From positions 108,442,396 to 108,506,395 of the forward strand of contig JAVIAB010000092.1 of the NCBI GenBank assembly GCA_032433765.1: 64,000 bases of DNA, read 5' to 3'. The first letter of the stretch is position 1. The number at the start of each line of letters is the position of its first letter. The position numbers and the translations under genes were made by a program. Under the pieces are notes generated by a model, which was not told the origin of the DNA, did not search any database, and saw nothing but the letters and a program-made list of their open reading frames with translations. Source of the DNA: Megaustenia siamemsis. Its lineage: Eukaryota > Mollusca > Gastropoda > Stylommatophora > Ariophantidae. Shown in pieces: positions 1-11,973 of this stretch.

Positions 1-460
1 CACTGAAAGAAGGGCACATTAGAACGACATCCCTCATAGATAAAGAACTAAATAGGCTACATGTCGATATTGCTGTCCTCCAAGAAACAAGACTCTCAGT
101 CTATGGTTCTGTAAGGAAAGAAAATTATACTTTTTTTCTGGCATGGAAAAAGACAAATCGGCAAGCCTAAACTACGGTATAGAGATATCTGTAAATCATC
201 TCTGAATGGCTGTAATCTGTGAAAATGACTGGGAACATCTAGCACGTGATCGCATATCATGGAGAGCGTGTATAAGGAATGGTATAACATCATTTGAGGA
301 TTGTGTTATGGCAAAACTTAGAAGAGAAAGGACTCATTATGAAAAAGTATGGAAAACCATGTGGATCAGTGGGCCTGACTTGTTCATTCTGTGACCATGT
401 GTGCTTGTAAAACATTGATAGAATTAGCCACGAGAGATAATTGTTCGACAAAAACAAAAC
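1..460 (+). pseudogene. Internally deleted LINE: endonuclease start joined to C-terminal tail
   Basis: The first ~150 bases translate to the start of an APE-type LINE endonuclease. DIAVLQETRL is visible, with the catalytic-loop E in QET, followed by GSVRKENYTFF; a T-run then shifts the frame. From about 205 the sequence reads NDWEHLARDRISWRACIRNG and FEDCVMAKLRRER, the type of C-terminal tail found after the reverse transcriptase in many invertebrate LINEs. A further shift gives TCSFCDHVC followed by ISHER, resembling the terminal zinc finger. The whole reverse transcriptase is missing between these parts, so this is an internal deletion derivative rather than a 5'-truncated copy. It is non-functional. 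The left end lies outside the window. The LINE identity is well supported; the clade is not determined. Confidence 0.72.
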
Positions 461-674
461 CTAAAAAAAAAAATACAATGGCCTCCATAGATCGCCCGAC
501 AAGACGAAAAGCCCATATATATATACATATATATAAAGTTATAATTTACTCTTTGAACCATGTTTTGATGTGAAACAATATTTCTTTTTTATTATGTGCT
601 GAGGTTTCTTTTTTAAACCGTGTGTGACAGATTGTGACGACACATTTGTTGGCAGATTAATATGAAACTTGTTT

Positions 675-900
675 TTTTATGGCATAATAGATTAAACTTG
701 TTTTATGACATAATAGATGAAACTTGTTTTATGACATAATAGATGAAACTTGTTTTATGACATAATAGATGAAACGTGTTTATGGCATAATAGATGAAAC
801 TTGTTTTATGACATAATAGATGAAACTTGTTTATGGCATAATAGATGAAACTTGTTTTATGGCATAATAGATGAAACTTGTTTTTATGGTATATTCGATG
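675..900. repeat. ~26-bp minisatellite
   Basis: About eight tandem copies of a unit containing ATAATAGATGAAACTTG, with units of 25-26 bp that differ by length of a T-run and G/A changes. AT-rich, with no coding signal. Confidence 0.9.
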
Positions 901-989
901 GAAGATGTTTGTGTCGCTGATTGTGATGCAGTATTATGTTTGTACGACATATTGTGATGAAATGTGATTTATGTTTGACACGATGTGTG

Positions 990-1250
990 GAAATGATGTG
1001 TTGTAAGGCATGCTGTGATGAAAAAGTGTGTTCTTAAGGCATTTACGAAGAAATATTATGTTTGTTTAGGCATGTTGTGATTAAATACTATGCTTCTTAG
1101 GCATGTTGTGATGAAATATTATGTTTGTTGTGGCATGTTGTAATGAAATATTATGTTTGTTGTGGCATGTTGTAATGAAATATTATGTTTGTTGTGGCAT
1201 GTTGTGATGAAATATTATGTTTGTTGTGGTATGTTGAGCTAACATATTGT
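990..1250. repeat. ~32-bp minisatellite
   Basis: Tandem copies of a unit containing GGCATGTTGTGATGAAATA and then TTATGTTTGTTGT. The central four or five copies are near identical and the outer ones degenerate towards 920 and 1340. Confidence 0.85.
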
Positions 1251-1532
1251 GCATTTTGACACATTATGACGAAAGTTCCATTGTGTATGGCATATTGAGA
1301 TTTTGACATCCTGTAATGAAACGTTATGTTTATATGGCAGACTGGTATGAACTATAATTGTTTCTCAACAACAAAACTCCTTAATATATTGATGGTGTGT
1401 CTTATAGCCCATTGGTCTGGTAGCAAGAAGCTGTGTCGATGGGACTGTTTCGCGTTGCTTATTGACTTAACGTAAATCTTTTGTTTTCCGTATTACAAGT
1501 ACCAATATTAATGTTCGTTAAATACGTATATA

Positions 1533-1750
1533 GGGGGACTGGTTGGTTTCAAGGCAAGACGCCGGACTCGAGACAAAGAGGTTGTGGGTTCAAATCCAAA
1601 CCGCTCCTGGTCTCAGCAGTGAGGGCCGGCTTGAAACGTCAATTACTCATCGACGGTAAAAATATGAGTACCTCCGAAGACGGAGTTATCTGCCCGCGCG
1701 GCGAGGGACCCCTGTGCACACGGCTGCCAGGGAAAAATGGATTAACACGC
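1533..1750 (+). mobile_element. tRNA-derived SINE, family B
   Basis: Begins GGGGGACTGGTTGG and carries a B-box-like GGGTTCAAATCC at about 1588-1600, as expected for a tRNA-derived Pol III promoter. A non-tRNA body follows (CTCCGAAGACGGAG hairpin, then a GC-rich stretch to CTGCCAGG). The same head occurs in tandem at 29249-29440, which shows it is a dispersed family. The 3' limit is approximate. Confidence 0.6.
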
Positions 1751-3045
1751 AAAATTCAGTTCCTAGTCTCTAGGGACTTCGTGAAAGATAAAAGCTGGCG
1801 TACGAAAAAAAATATGTATATGTTTTACTATTGTACTAACGTTAGCCCGTTTTGTGGCTTTCTCCTACATTACAAGCATCTGGCACAGTTGTTGTTTTCA
1901 GATTACATGTGACATTTTATCTCTAGGGCTACAGAAAGTGCAAATTTTGTGAATCGTTACATTTTTCGACATCATAGCTTATTATTTTTGTGTGAATATG
2001 GTTCCATTTTGTGAGATTGCAAGAAAATGTGAATGTTTGTATTTAGTAAGTTGTTGTACTTGTCACTTGATTAAGTTGTCAGCAATGAGAATAAATGTTC
2101 ACGGTTTTGATACATTTATTTCTTTTGTTATGCAGAATATACTATTTTGTACTACATAAGTCGTTACGATTTAACCACTATATTGATCTGCTACATGCAC
2201 CATCATAGAACAGAATATATCTCGGAAGTGAATAAAAAGTTAGAAAATGTGCAACTAAAACATCATCATGAGATAGCTGTGCCGAATGTATAGGGTTTCA
2301 CAGTCTCAGTGTGTAAGCGATGTCCATTCACAAATGTGGATTCCATTACCATCTCGAATCGATTACACTGTCCCTCCTGCTCCTGGTCGTGGCTATACAT
2401 CGACGCCCGAGAAAAGGTCAAACCATGAAACTTTCATGACATTGTATTACCAGGATACAAGGAACACCCTTCGAGTGATCGCCGTCGAATAATATTCTTG
2501 TTTTAAATGTCCCCAGATGTGAGCTTTGCGATAAATGCCACGTGTTTTTCAATAATTAAACGAGGCAGTAGTTTTCTGTGATGTGTAAAGTTTCTTTGTG
2601 ATCAACATTGACAAGCCGTCATTTCTGCGCAGTAGTTATCTTATGCTTTATTTATAATAACATTTCTGGCTGCCAGATAATGCACCATGCATTCATGGAG
2701 TCTCTAAATGTTCTACTGTGTTAAAAGGCAAAAGCAATAATTAATACGGACAAAAAAATAGTGCCATTTTGGCGCTTATGAGCTTTCTAGAAGTAATCAT
2801 GAACTGATCAAAGCCGTTGGGGAATTGTCAGACATTTGAGCGTACGTCGGGTTAATATTGTTACAGTGCAGTTGCGTTAAAGGTGGAAACGGGGGTAGAG
2901 GATGGAGAAGCTAGAGGGAATGTAGGATGATGTTGTGAATAGCTCGATAGAAAAGCGAGGGCGGCGAGAGAAGATGTGTGACGGATGTGCGAGACTAGTT
3001 TTTTGATTGTGGGTAAAAAAATAAATAATTATTATAATAAAGAGT
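1751..3045. other. No recognisable gene
   Basis: AT-rich intergenic or intronic sequence. Short open frames (for example 2286-2492) show no recognisable domain. Confidence 0.5.
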
Positions 3046-3049
3046 ATTG

Positions 3050-3215
3050 TCACGCCCTTGGCATATGGAGATAATCATGTTTGTGTCGGTAGTTCCCCCA
3101 TACCATCAGTAAATTTATGGTTGATGCGGTCAGCGTCACGCTGGGTTTGCCTAATTTTTCGATAAAAATCACTGGTACCCATTTTCTAGAGGTTGGGTAA
3201 ACCCGTATCGATCGG
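3050..3215 (-). mobile_element. Diverged 3' fragment of SINE family A
   Basis: Read on the minus strand, it keeps landmarks of family A (see 35580-35828): GGGTTTACCC, GGTACC-like and ATTTTT(A/C)TCG, and a terminal CCAAGGGCGTG. Heavily diverged, no tRNA head. Confidence 0.5.
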
Positions 3216-3427
3216 AGTAAAAAAAAAAAGTACATAAAAAATGTGGCTGGTATTAACTGGGGACTTCTATTGTTCGGCTTCCAAAATTTCGTTAACGAAA
3301 ATAATATTTTTTTAAAATCTCGTGTCTCCCTTTGTGGTTTTGACATTCATATATTTCCACAGCCATCTAGTTAATTCATCATCGGCGTGTCCATCTCTAA
3401 GAAGAAAGAATCCCGCCACGTCACAAG

Positions 3428-3566
3428 TCATTCGTCACTTCAATTTTTTTTTCTGCTTCTACATTTGTATCATGTATTCGTCACTTCAATTTTTTTTTCT
3501 GCTTCTACATTTGTATCATGTATTCGTCACTTCAATTATTTTCTGCTTCTACATTTGTATCATGTA
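3428..3566. repeat. ~46-bp tandem repeat, three copies
   Basis: Three copies of a unit starting TCGTCACTTCAATTTTTT and ending GTATCATGTAT. The last copy has a shortened T-run. Confidence 0.9.
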
Positions 3567-4795
3567 TTTGTGGGTCGAAGATGACTTTCGTTATGTCTGT
3601 TTTTAGCTCTGAAGGTAGCTGTGTTTCATCTAGCAGGAAACGTCAGTGACCCCAAATATCTCAAGATATTTAATCTCTTCTTCCTTTATGACATTCATTT
3701 GCTTTGTACTAACTTTCTGAGGCGCATTGTAATCAACTTTCTGTTGTCCACCTTGATAAGAAAGTATGTTGTTTTGTTGTAGCTCTTTGTCGTGACCTGC
3801 AGGTTTTGCTCATTTTGTCCCCGCAAATTCTACTTTGCACATTTTGACGATCCAGTTTCTTGTCTGTAAGTGAATACTCGTTGCTTAGCCAGAATAGTTG
3901 ATTGGCCTGCTTCAGGGCTCACTACGAGTGGGTGGCCTAGGTTAATGTTGACCTGTGTCATTAACAGGTTAATGTTGTTATTCGCTGACTTTGACGCCAG
4001 CAGTTAGTTTTGAGGCGCCTCTCCCCCAAACTCGCTTTCAAAATGCACACAATTGTATGGGATTCAGCAGTCAACATGGCTGGTGTTGATATGCAGTAGT
4101 AACTGCTAGACGCTATTTTGAAGAACAGCTTCTCTCATGAATGGTTTTACAAATATTGGAATGACAGATCCAGCACTGGAGTGAAGCAAACAGATTTATC
4201 GTGTTTCTCACCTCTTTTGTTTTGCCTATTTATCTTCCAGATTTTCTACACTTTCTCACTGATGGAGAAATCACTCAGCAATGCCTTGTAATCATCTTTT
4301 TTTCACAGTTTAGTCTACCCACAGAACTCTGCTCGTCCTTAAGTTCCCATACTTTATTTGTTTGTGAGTGCGGTTGTTTTCCATTACTCTAAATTGTTCC
4401 AGCCACTTTCATATTCGTATATAAGATAACATAACGAGTGTAAAGTGCACAATTGGTTTGCTCCTTTAGGTCTCTCTAGGAAGATAAAATACACATTCTT
4501 CTGCTAATCATCAGAAGAAGCTATATCTTAAAATATACAAATTGTTTGTGGTTACAATTAGAATATTGTATCTCCTGAAACTCTCACATTTGTCAGTATT
4601 TGTTCTTCTTGTCATGAAGATGAACTACTAGAATATCATTCATGGTTAACTGTTTACCTTCGCTTACAATCTTACTAATGTCGCAAAGTAAAACCACTCA
4701 TATAAAACCTCAATTTTAAGAATGTGGGAAATCTATTAGACTCACTAGTCTCAGGACTTACTCATCCATAAATGCGGAAATTGTCAATAGTGTGT
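3567..4795. other. No recognisable gene
   Basis: No domain, tRNA-like box or tandem array recognised. Short open frames only. Confidence 0.5.
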
Positions 4796-4797
4796 AA

Positions 4798-5222
4798 CTA
4801 AAAGGCCAATTTGCGATGAAAACAAACAACTGTGAGTTGAAAAGACGATTAGAGGCCACAGAAATGGGATTTCTCAGAAGAACGTTGAAAGTTCCCTGGA
4901 CAGCTAAAAAGACTAATGAGGAAATTCTCAAAGAGGCCAACACAAAAAGGGAGCTCATAAAAAACATCAGAAAGAAACAATAAAATTTTTCGAGCACATC
5001 ATGAAAAGACGAAAGTTGGAATATTTGGTTACAACTGGCAAAATAAAAGGAAAGAGAAATCGCGGATGACGAAGGGAGAAAATACTGGATAGCTTGGTAT
5101 GGAAAACAGGCAACAACAGAACTGATAAGATGCACTGTGGATAGAAGATTGTGGAAGGACATGATCACCTAAGCCAACCGGTATGGCACATGATGATGAT
5201 GGCGATGATGATGATGATGATT
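4798..5222 (+). mobile_element. LINE 3' fragment, LF1b type
   Basis: Encodes the C-terminal region downstream of a LINE reverse transcriptase: RRLEATEMGFLRRTLKVPW, then RCTVDRRLWKDMIT and NRYGT, with frameshifts and stops (a TAA after the RKKQ codons). It ends in a (GATGAT)n tail at 5190-5222. The 1.3-kb copy at 6320-7610 contains the same C-terminus. 5' truncated and inactive. Confidence 0.85.
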
Positions 5223-5247
5223 TGAGTAATACTAAGAAAGGACTGGC

Positions 5248-5673
5248 GTGATAAATATTGTTGAACATTTTAATGAAAAATCCATCAAGGACAGCCAACT
5301 ACCTTATATCTGCTCCTGGACTGAAACTGTCTGTTTTTCTACTCTAAAGTTGTGTAGATCACTTCCCTTTAAAATGTACACAACGGCTACCACTTACAAT
5401 CCAACGATGTTAACAATCTCCAGATCGCTTTCGATCCCCATTCCAAAAACCAAACTAACCAATCCACTTTCTGTACAAAAAGCGTACATGTCATGTTGCT
5501 TTTCGACAACTCTGGCCATCGCATTAACAAAAATTACATTTCCGAAGTCAACAACATCCCTAAACAGAATGGGCATCGCGTTGGGTCGGTCTCACGAGAT
5601 TATGTATCAATTACCCGGCATTCTCGTAGAAATATTTGACGTCACGTCCGGTCGCTATACCACGAATCTCTGA
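5248..5673. other. Unassigned overlapping open frames on both strands
   Basis: A 141-codon frame on plus and a 60-codon frame on minus overlap here, directly after the LINE tail and outside any array. The minus peptide (DFGNVIFVNAMARVVEKQHD) and the plus peptide both look non-random, but I cannot name a family. It could be a decayed repeat read in antisense. No start context or splice evidence. Confidence 0.25.
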
Positions 5674-6319
5674 GAGCGCCATGGACACAGTGGGGAAATC
5701 ACGTGCCGTTTACTGTAGAGAGCAGACGCGAGGACACAAATGACATTTGACACCACTGCATACAAGACAAGACCTAAATTTACAAACTGATGTTCCCGCC
5801 AATGTATGGTTTTCAGGAAAAGAGAAATTAAACTCTTATTTGGCGGAGAGAGCTGAAATGTGATGGGAACAAAGAAACAGGGTGGCAGGAGACATTGATG
5901 TTGATGCCGACAGCACACGTAGTCACTTTACGTTATGACTTCCCAGTCTCCGATGACCACCAATGAAAACGGACACTTATGAGAGTCCATGAACAGTCGT
6001 GAGATAGAGCTTTACCGATATATTTTCATGTCCTCGATTTGTTTCATCAGTAGAGTTGTTAAGTACTCGTAACTAGTTTCAAATCCGGTTAGAGTCAGAA
6101 GAAATTTATGGTTCTTGGTGTTCCACCTAAGACGTTTGGGATTGCTAGCCTTAGAATATCCAAACACACCTCTAAACATGGGTGTTCTCAGTCGAACGAT
6201 CCGGAATGTGTTCCAGTAAAAATTAATGACTGTCACTTAGCATCACAACTCACTTACTACCTGTTTTTAATGTTAATTTGAGATGTAGTATAAAAATAAT
6301 AAGATAAATAAAGTATTCA
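5674..6319. other. No recognisable gene
   Basis: Nothing recognised apart from short shadow frames. Confidence 0.45.
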
Positions 6320-7610
6320 TTATATGAATTTAAGCTCACAAGAGATTCAGAGGTTTTGTGTATTATGGTTTTATAATTACTACAGGAACAAAATAAAACC
6401 AGATTTAAGGAATGAACAATGTGGATTTGTGGGAGGAAATGGCACAAATAATGCAGTATGCATCTCAAGAACATTTATAGAAATAGCTATAGAGATAAAG
6501 AAAGATCTATATATGATGCTTTATAGACTACACAAAAGCATTTGACAAAGTAAAGCAGGTGGAAATAATCAATATGCTGGAAAAATTAAACATTGATGGC
6601 TAGGATCTGCGAATCATAAAAAATATGTACTGGCAACAAACAGCAGCTATACGATTAGCAACCAAACAGGATAATTCCAGCATATAAAACAAGGAGTCAG
6701 ACAAGGCTGTGTTCTGTCGCCGGATTTGTTTTCACTTTACAGCGAACATATTAAGAGATCAATAGTAGACAAAAAAGGAATTGAAGTCAACGGTCATAAC
6801 ATAAATAATTTTCGATATGCCGATGGCACAGTCTTAATAGCAGAGGCAGAGAATGAACTACAAGAAATAATAGACATAATAGTAAAAGAAAGCAACAAAA
6901 AAGGTCTCAGTCTGAATAGTAAGAAAATAGAAGTAATGGTCATATCGAAGAAACAATCATCACCATTATGCGGCATAAAGATAAACAGGACACATCTGAA
7001 ACAAGTGTAACGCGTCAAATACTTGGGCAAAATAATAACATCAGATGGAAGATGCATCACAGAAATAAAAAGAAGAATAGCTCAGGCCAAAATAGCATTT
7101 CAGAAAATGAAAAATATCTTGTGCAACAAATATGTGTCAATGGAAGTGAGAAATAGAGTTCACCGGTGCTATATAGAACCAATACTGACCTATGTAAGCG
7201 AATTATGGACAGTGGACAAACAAATGAAAAGACGATTAGAGGTCACGGAGATGGGATTTCTGAGAAGAATGTTGAAAGTTCCCTGGACAGCTATAAAGAC
7301 CAATGAAGAAGTCCTCAAATTGCTAACACAAAAATGGAGCTCCTAAAAAACATCAGAAAGAAATAAATCAACATTTTTTGGGCACATCATGAGAAGAGGA
7401 AAGTTGGAATACTTGGTTACAACTGGTAAACTCAAAGGAAAGAGAGATAGCGGACGACAAAGAGAGCAAATACTGGATAGCTTGGTATCATGGCATGGAA
7501 AACAGTCAACAACAGAACTGATACGATGCACTGTAGATAGAAGATTGTGGAGGGACATGATCGCCTACGCCAACCAGTATGGCACATGAAGATGATGATG
7601 AATTGCTTGT
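6320..7610 (+). mobile_element. Decayed LINE with reverse transcriptase and C-terminal region (LF1b)
   Basis: Reverse transcriptase motifs appear in order: NEQCGFVGGNGTNNAV (6405-6460), AFDKVK (about 6538), QGVRQGCVLSPDLFSLY (about 6690-6740), then YADGT (about 6818) where active enzymes have a YADD-type box, so one catalytic aspartate is lost. KYLGKIITSDGRC, EPILTYVSELWTVDKQ, FLRRMLKVPWTA, FFGHIMRRGKLEYLVTTG and LWRDMIAYANQYGT follow. At least four frameshifts or stops break it. It ends GATGATGATG. The endonuclease part is absent (5' truncated). Family: APE-type non-LTR element; clade uncertain. Confidence 0.88.
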
Positions 7611-7857
7611 CAAATGTCACAAGTAATTCACTTTTCAAATTTCACCTCTTTCATTTTTATTTTAACGAAACTGGTTGATTAATTTACATTAAATGCTTAC
7701 TGTTCATTTGGAATTTTCATATTTCAAGAGCCACAATGTCGTAACGGATTGTTAAAGACCTCTCAGAAATAAGCTTCGGCCTCTTCATCTGAAGATAACA
7801 GTGCTCCTACTTACTGCTCCCTAATTTCGCGAGCTATTTAAGAATTTGCTTGATTGT

Positions 7858-8240
7858 TAATGGCGGTCATCCAAAAAGATTCTTCGTCCTCTTCTTCCTC
7901 TTTCCTTCCTCATCTGCCTTTCAGCGTCGAGGGGAGATATAATTTGCGGTCTTTTGCTCTTCTGTTCGCCTCTGCTGCTGTTATGTTTCCCAGTGCTTCT
8001 AATATTCCATCGATCCATCTTTTTTGTGGTCGACCCTTGGGTCTGTTGTTCTCACAACGTTTGTTGAATGCTCGTTGTGTTGTGTTTTGTTCTTTCTTCC
8101 TTGTCACGTGGCCGAACCATTTTATCTTTTGTTTCCTTATATATTCTATGGCTGAGGCTATTCCTAACTTTTTTCTCAGTTCTTCATTTCTGATCTTATC
8201 TCTCCAAAAAGATGCAAAGACGAAATATAGAAGAACTTGG
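7858..8240 (-). mobile_element. LINE 3' fragment, LF5 type
   Basis: On the minus strand: IRNEELRKKLGIASAIEY, WFGHVTRKKEQNTTQRAF, KGRPQKRWIDGILEALGN and ITAAEANRRAKDRKLYLP. This matches the layout of LINE C-terminal tails (WxGHV..., GRPxxRW). The low end carries a GAAGAAGAGG-type tail. A second copy lies at 57555-58120. Confidence 0.8.
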
Positions 8241-8785
8241 TAACGTGACGTCAGAAGATGTCACCCAAAGAGCACAAGCCACAAACTAGTATCGCTGAAA
8301 GGGAGATAAGAAAGACGTAAAGGTGAAGACAGTGTTCTACCGAAATTGACCACAACACTTTACATTTGAGCTGAGAATATAGCAGCCTTAACCGCTCACA
8401 CTCACCGGAGCTGTGGAGATCTTAATAACAGCAGAATCCTCATTAATTAGTCTCTAGTGAGTTCAGGCTACACCTGCGGTGCGTTGACAAGCACCAATTA
8501 TAGTTTTTGTGTGAAGGACATCACAGAGATGGACATTAAAGTTGCTCTGAGACAATAGGGAAGCCAGAGGACGTTGTGTACCGAGTGTTGCTACTGGCCA
8601 TCAGCTGCCACCGATTGCTTACAACATCAGGCAATGACAAACTTAGAATCGCTGGTTTATCGATTATAGTTTAGTTGAACATAATTTCACATGGAAATAG
8701 GAGTCTCTCGCCAATAATAAAGTGTGTGATTATGTTTCTGTTTTCTGTACATTACTTCTTTCGAGTTACTACTCATGTTATATAT
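8241..8785. other. No recognisable gene
   Basis: No recognised feature. Confidence 0.45.
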
Positions 8786-8789
8786 ATAT

Positions 8790-8925
8790 ACGTATTGTGT
8801 GTGTGTGTGCATACGTGTGTGTGTGTGTTTGCGGTGTGTGTGGACACATGCATGTGTATGTGTGTTTGTGGTGTGTGCGCGCGTGCGTATACATACGTTG
8901 CCGCGCGTGTGTGTGTGTATGTTTG
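8790..8925. repeat. Compound (GT)n microsatellite
   Basis: Interrupted GT/GTGC repeats after a short TATATATA run. Overlapping open frames on both strands are low-complexity artefacts. Confidence 0.95.
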
Positions 8926-8929
8926 TGAT

Positions 8930-9500
8930 AATCTTTCATGACGCATCCATTAAAAAAAATGGAATGAAACCAGTGCTCAGAGCTTTGATTTGACATACAA
9001 TTGAAGTTGTGAAACATGAATGTGTCATCAGTGGTATTCTGAACATTAAAGTGAAGTTGGACAATGTTTTGAATTCTTATTTCCTCTATCTCTCTTTCTA
9101 CTTCTCTCTGCCCCGCCCGTCTCTTAACCTTTGGAGATCGCTGGTGCTGGAGTCTGCAAACAGGGGCCTCAACCTGTCTCGTTCACAGCTGCAAGAGAGG
9201 TTCACGACATCGACATCACTGACACTTGCATATCACGTCTTCTTTTGCCTGCCTTATCCCCCTTTTTTTCTCTCAGTTATCTGTTTTGCCCTTTAGGTTC
9301 CTTCCTGAATTCTTTTACGAATATCTTTGCTCCCAAGGCCGATAAAATAAAGAACAACAACTAGAATGTGTCAACGTGCAATCAACATAAAAATAAACAA
9401 AGATACTATGTTTCGACTGAAGTAAAGGGCCAAAACTCTTACTCGACAGGGCCTTTCCTGATGAACCTCCGCCTCGTGCTGCGAAGCAGAAAGTTTCCTT
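8930..9500. other. No recognisable gene
   Basis: Pyrimidine-rich stretch at 9080-9300, then AATAAAGAACAACAAC at about 9347, which could be the tail of an unclassified short retroelement. Nothing firm. Confidence 0.35.
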
Positions 9501-9511
9501 TTACGTATTAC

Positions 9512-9515
<4 letters not shown>

Positions 9516-9543
<28 letters not shown>

Positions 9544-10009
9544 GTACCAAGCCTGCTGGCGTAGGTGATCATGTCTCTCCACAACTTTCGATCACGACAG
9601 TTATTTATCATTTCTGTTGTTGACCTTCTGCCAAGCCATTCTCTTAAGCTGTTTGGTATCTTTTCTATTTGCTTACCTCTATCTCTTCGTCCCTCAATTT
9701 TTCCAGTTGTTAAAATATATTCCAGTATTCCAATATATTTTATTCATATATATGTTCCCTTCTCATTACATGTCCAAAAAATAATGATTGTTTCTTTCTA
9801 ATAATTGGAATTAGCTCTCTTTTTGCTTTGACCTCTTTCAGAACGTTTTCATTACTCTTCTTAGCTGTCCAAGGTATTCTCAACATTCTTCTGTAAAACC
9901 ACATTTCTACAGCCTTCAGTGATTTTCTTGTCTGTTGTCCTATTGTCCATGATTCACATCCATATGTTAAAACTGGTTCTACATAACATTTAAGAACTCT
10001 TTTTCTTCT
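9516..10009 (-). mobile_element. 5'-truncated LF1 LINE with 11-bp target duplication
   Basis: The antisense 3' end of family LF1 begins with a (TCATCA)n tail at 9516. On minus it encodes the C-terminal region (…MWFYRRMLRIPWTAKKS-like and SFQNIIG-like stretches; RDMITYASRLG near the tail), broken by frameshifts. Exact 11-bp direct repeats GTATTACTGTT flank it at 9505-9515 and 10010-10020, so both insertion edges are known and the copy is 494 bp long. This is the hallmark of target-primed reverse transcription with 5' truncation. Confidence 0.88.
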
Positions 10010-10020
10010 GTATTACTGTT

Positions 10021-10679
10021 AGAATGTAAATATGAATACATTCTTTTAGTCTGATAAAACATGTGACACTTTAGGCACGAAAGTTCCAGAATTTGGAAAT
10101 ATTTTGCTACCTTTTTGTGGTGCCTTCTCTCAGACAAAACAAGACACAAAAAATATTATGGAATATGAGAAAACGGGTCTCTACGTTAAGCAAGTCTACT
10201 GATCTCTTGCTTCTTTCAGCCTCCCAGCAAGTGTGAGGCTAGCGCGAAGGGATCACCTCCAACGTGAGTGATTACTTTAATCTGAACCGGGTTGACACTC
10301 GCAGCTTCACCGAGCTTGTTTAGGTACCTGATTGATGATTGCCTGACACCGAGCCGCTACACCGCAAGGTAACCCGTTCGGGTTGATGAGGCTGTATTCG
10401 CTAACCTTGTTTGCTAGAACTTTGATGGAGAGCAGGACATGTGTGGTAGAACCATGACTATTAATTATAGCGTGGCAAAACAAAGCTTGGATTAGTTCTG
10501 CGTCTGGAATTACTGCCCCTGTCAGTTTATCTCTTAGCTCACGACTCTTGATGCAACGGATTACCTGATTTTATTTCGTCCTTGTCCCAAATGGAGCTTT
10601 GGTCGCTGACATGAGTTGTTGAGTTGTAGAGAAAAAAAAATAGCTTACTGTTTTCTTCTTTGTTGCACTCTTTAGGGGC
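10021..10679. other. No recognisable gene
   Basis: Unique-looking sequence. GC content rises at 10200-10400 but no domain or tRNA-like box was recognised. Confidence 0.4.
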
Positions 10680-10684
10680 TGGCT

Positions 10685-10860
10685 GTATCTGTGAGGAAGC
10701 CGCAGTAGAGTCGGGGAGAGTGAACTTTTCTATCGAAGACACGAGTTCGATCCTCTAGGCTCACTCAACCTCAGACGGATACCACATTGTTGTCTGTTTC
10801 AGAAACCCATCGCCGGCCTAAAGTTAGCCATATTACCCAAAAAATGTAATGTTTAAAAGA
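10685..10860 (+). mobile_element. Possible SINE fragment
   Basis: Contains a B-box-like ACGAGTTCGATCCTC at 10740-10754 followed by a short non-tRNA body with CGGCCTAAAGTTAGCC. No clear A box or flanking repeat. It could be chance. Confidence 0.3.
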
Positions 10861-10965
10861 TATGGTTTCAAACACTATTTTCTATTTAAACTTCTGAGCG
10901 TTCCCTGGTTCTTTGTTTCTTTGTTTGTTTCTTTGTTTCCTTGTTTTTTTCTTTCGTTCTTTATT

Positions 10966-10978
10966 TCATTCATTTTTT

Positions 10979-11022
<44 letters not shown>

Positions 11023-11035
11023 TTTCTTTCCATCT
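10966..11035. repeat. (TTTC)n microsatellite
   Basis: About 13 uninterrupted CTTT units, with degenerate TTTG/TTTC units from 10905. Confidence 0.97.
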
Positions 11036-11207
11036 GTCTTTCTTTTATGCAAGTGTATTTTTGTGCCATGATGGTTCGGTTGCACTAAATTGTAATAAAT
11101 ACATTGGAAGAAACTGACAAATAGGCAGATTTTGGTGATATATGTGTTTTTGTATGTATGTCTGTCTGTGTGTGTGTATTATGTACAAATGAGCACACAT
11201 TCACGTA

Positions 11208-11212
11208 ACCAT

Positions 11213-11265
<53 letters not shown>

Positions 11266-11290
11266 TACGCATACATTCACACTTATACAT
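11208..11290. repeat. (CA)n(TA)n microsatellite
   Basis: CACACA run, then TATATA run, then imperfect CA repeats. Part of a wider AC/GT-rich tract from 11140. Confidence 0.95.
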
Positions 11291-11425
11291 ACACATGAGC
11301 ACACATGCATCGCATACAAACAGAATTAGTATAGAAACAATCTTTCTTACAAGATCAGGACTACATTAGTCTCCGCATTCGTTGTGGTCTGTTAGATATA
11401 GACCACCTAATAATGCAGTATCTCT

Positions 11426-11910
11426 CATCATCATCACTATAGAGTGCCGTCTCCGCAACGAAGGTTGGCTACCATGGATCGCCATTCCACTCTGTTTCTT
11501 GCTTTCATGGTGCAGGTTGCCATAGATTGACTTGTCCATCTTTTGATGTTACTCGTCCATATTAGTATTTTTCTGCCTCTGCCTCTTTTACCTTTTATCT
11601 TCCCATCCAATATTACTTTTAGTAGGCTGTTGTGTCTTTTAAAGTGGCCCAAAAATCGCATTTGTATTGTCTTAATTGTATTTAGTAGTTCTCTTTTTTA
11701 TTTTTAGTTGTTTTAAAACTTCATCGTTTGTTTTCTTTTCTTTCCATCCAATTCTACCTATTCTTCTGTAAATCCACATTTCACAGGCTTCAATTTTCTG
11801 TTCTGTTTTCTTGTCTAATGCCCATGTTTCTGCACCATACAGGAATATTGAGAAGATGTAACATTTTGCTATTCTTAGTTTCAGCCCTGGTGTTATTTGT
11901 TTTGTTGTTA

Positions 11911-11973
<63 letters not shown>

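Noticed and set aside
7854..8243. 129-codon plus-strand frame
   Set aside because: The opposite strand carries a recognisable LINE C-terminal tail, so this is its shadow.
8675..9017. Cys-rich or His-rich peptides from the GT repeat
   Set aside because: Low-complexity translation of a microsatellite in several frames on both strands.
9459..9500. CTGATGA followed by GAAA as a hammerhead ribozyme
   Set aside because: No helix II can form between CTGATGA and GAAA, and flanking helices I and III are not supported.
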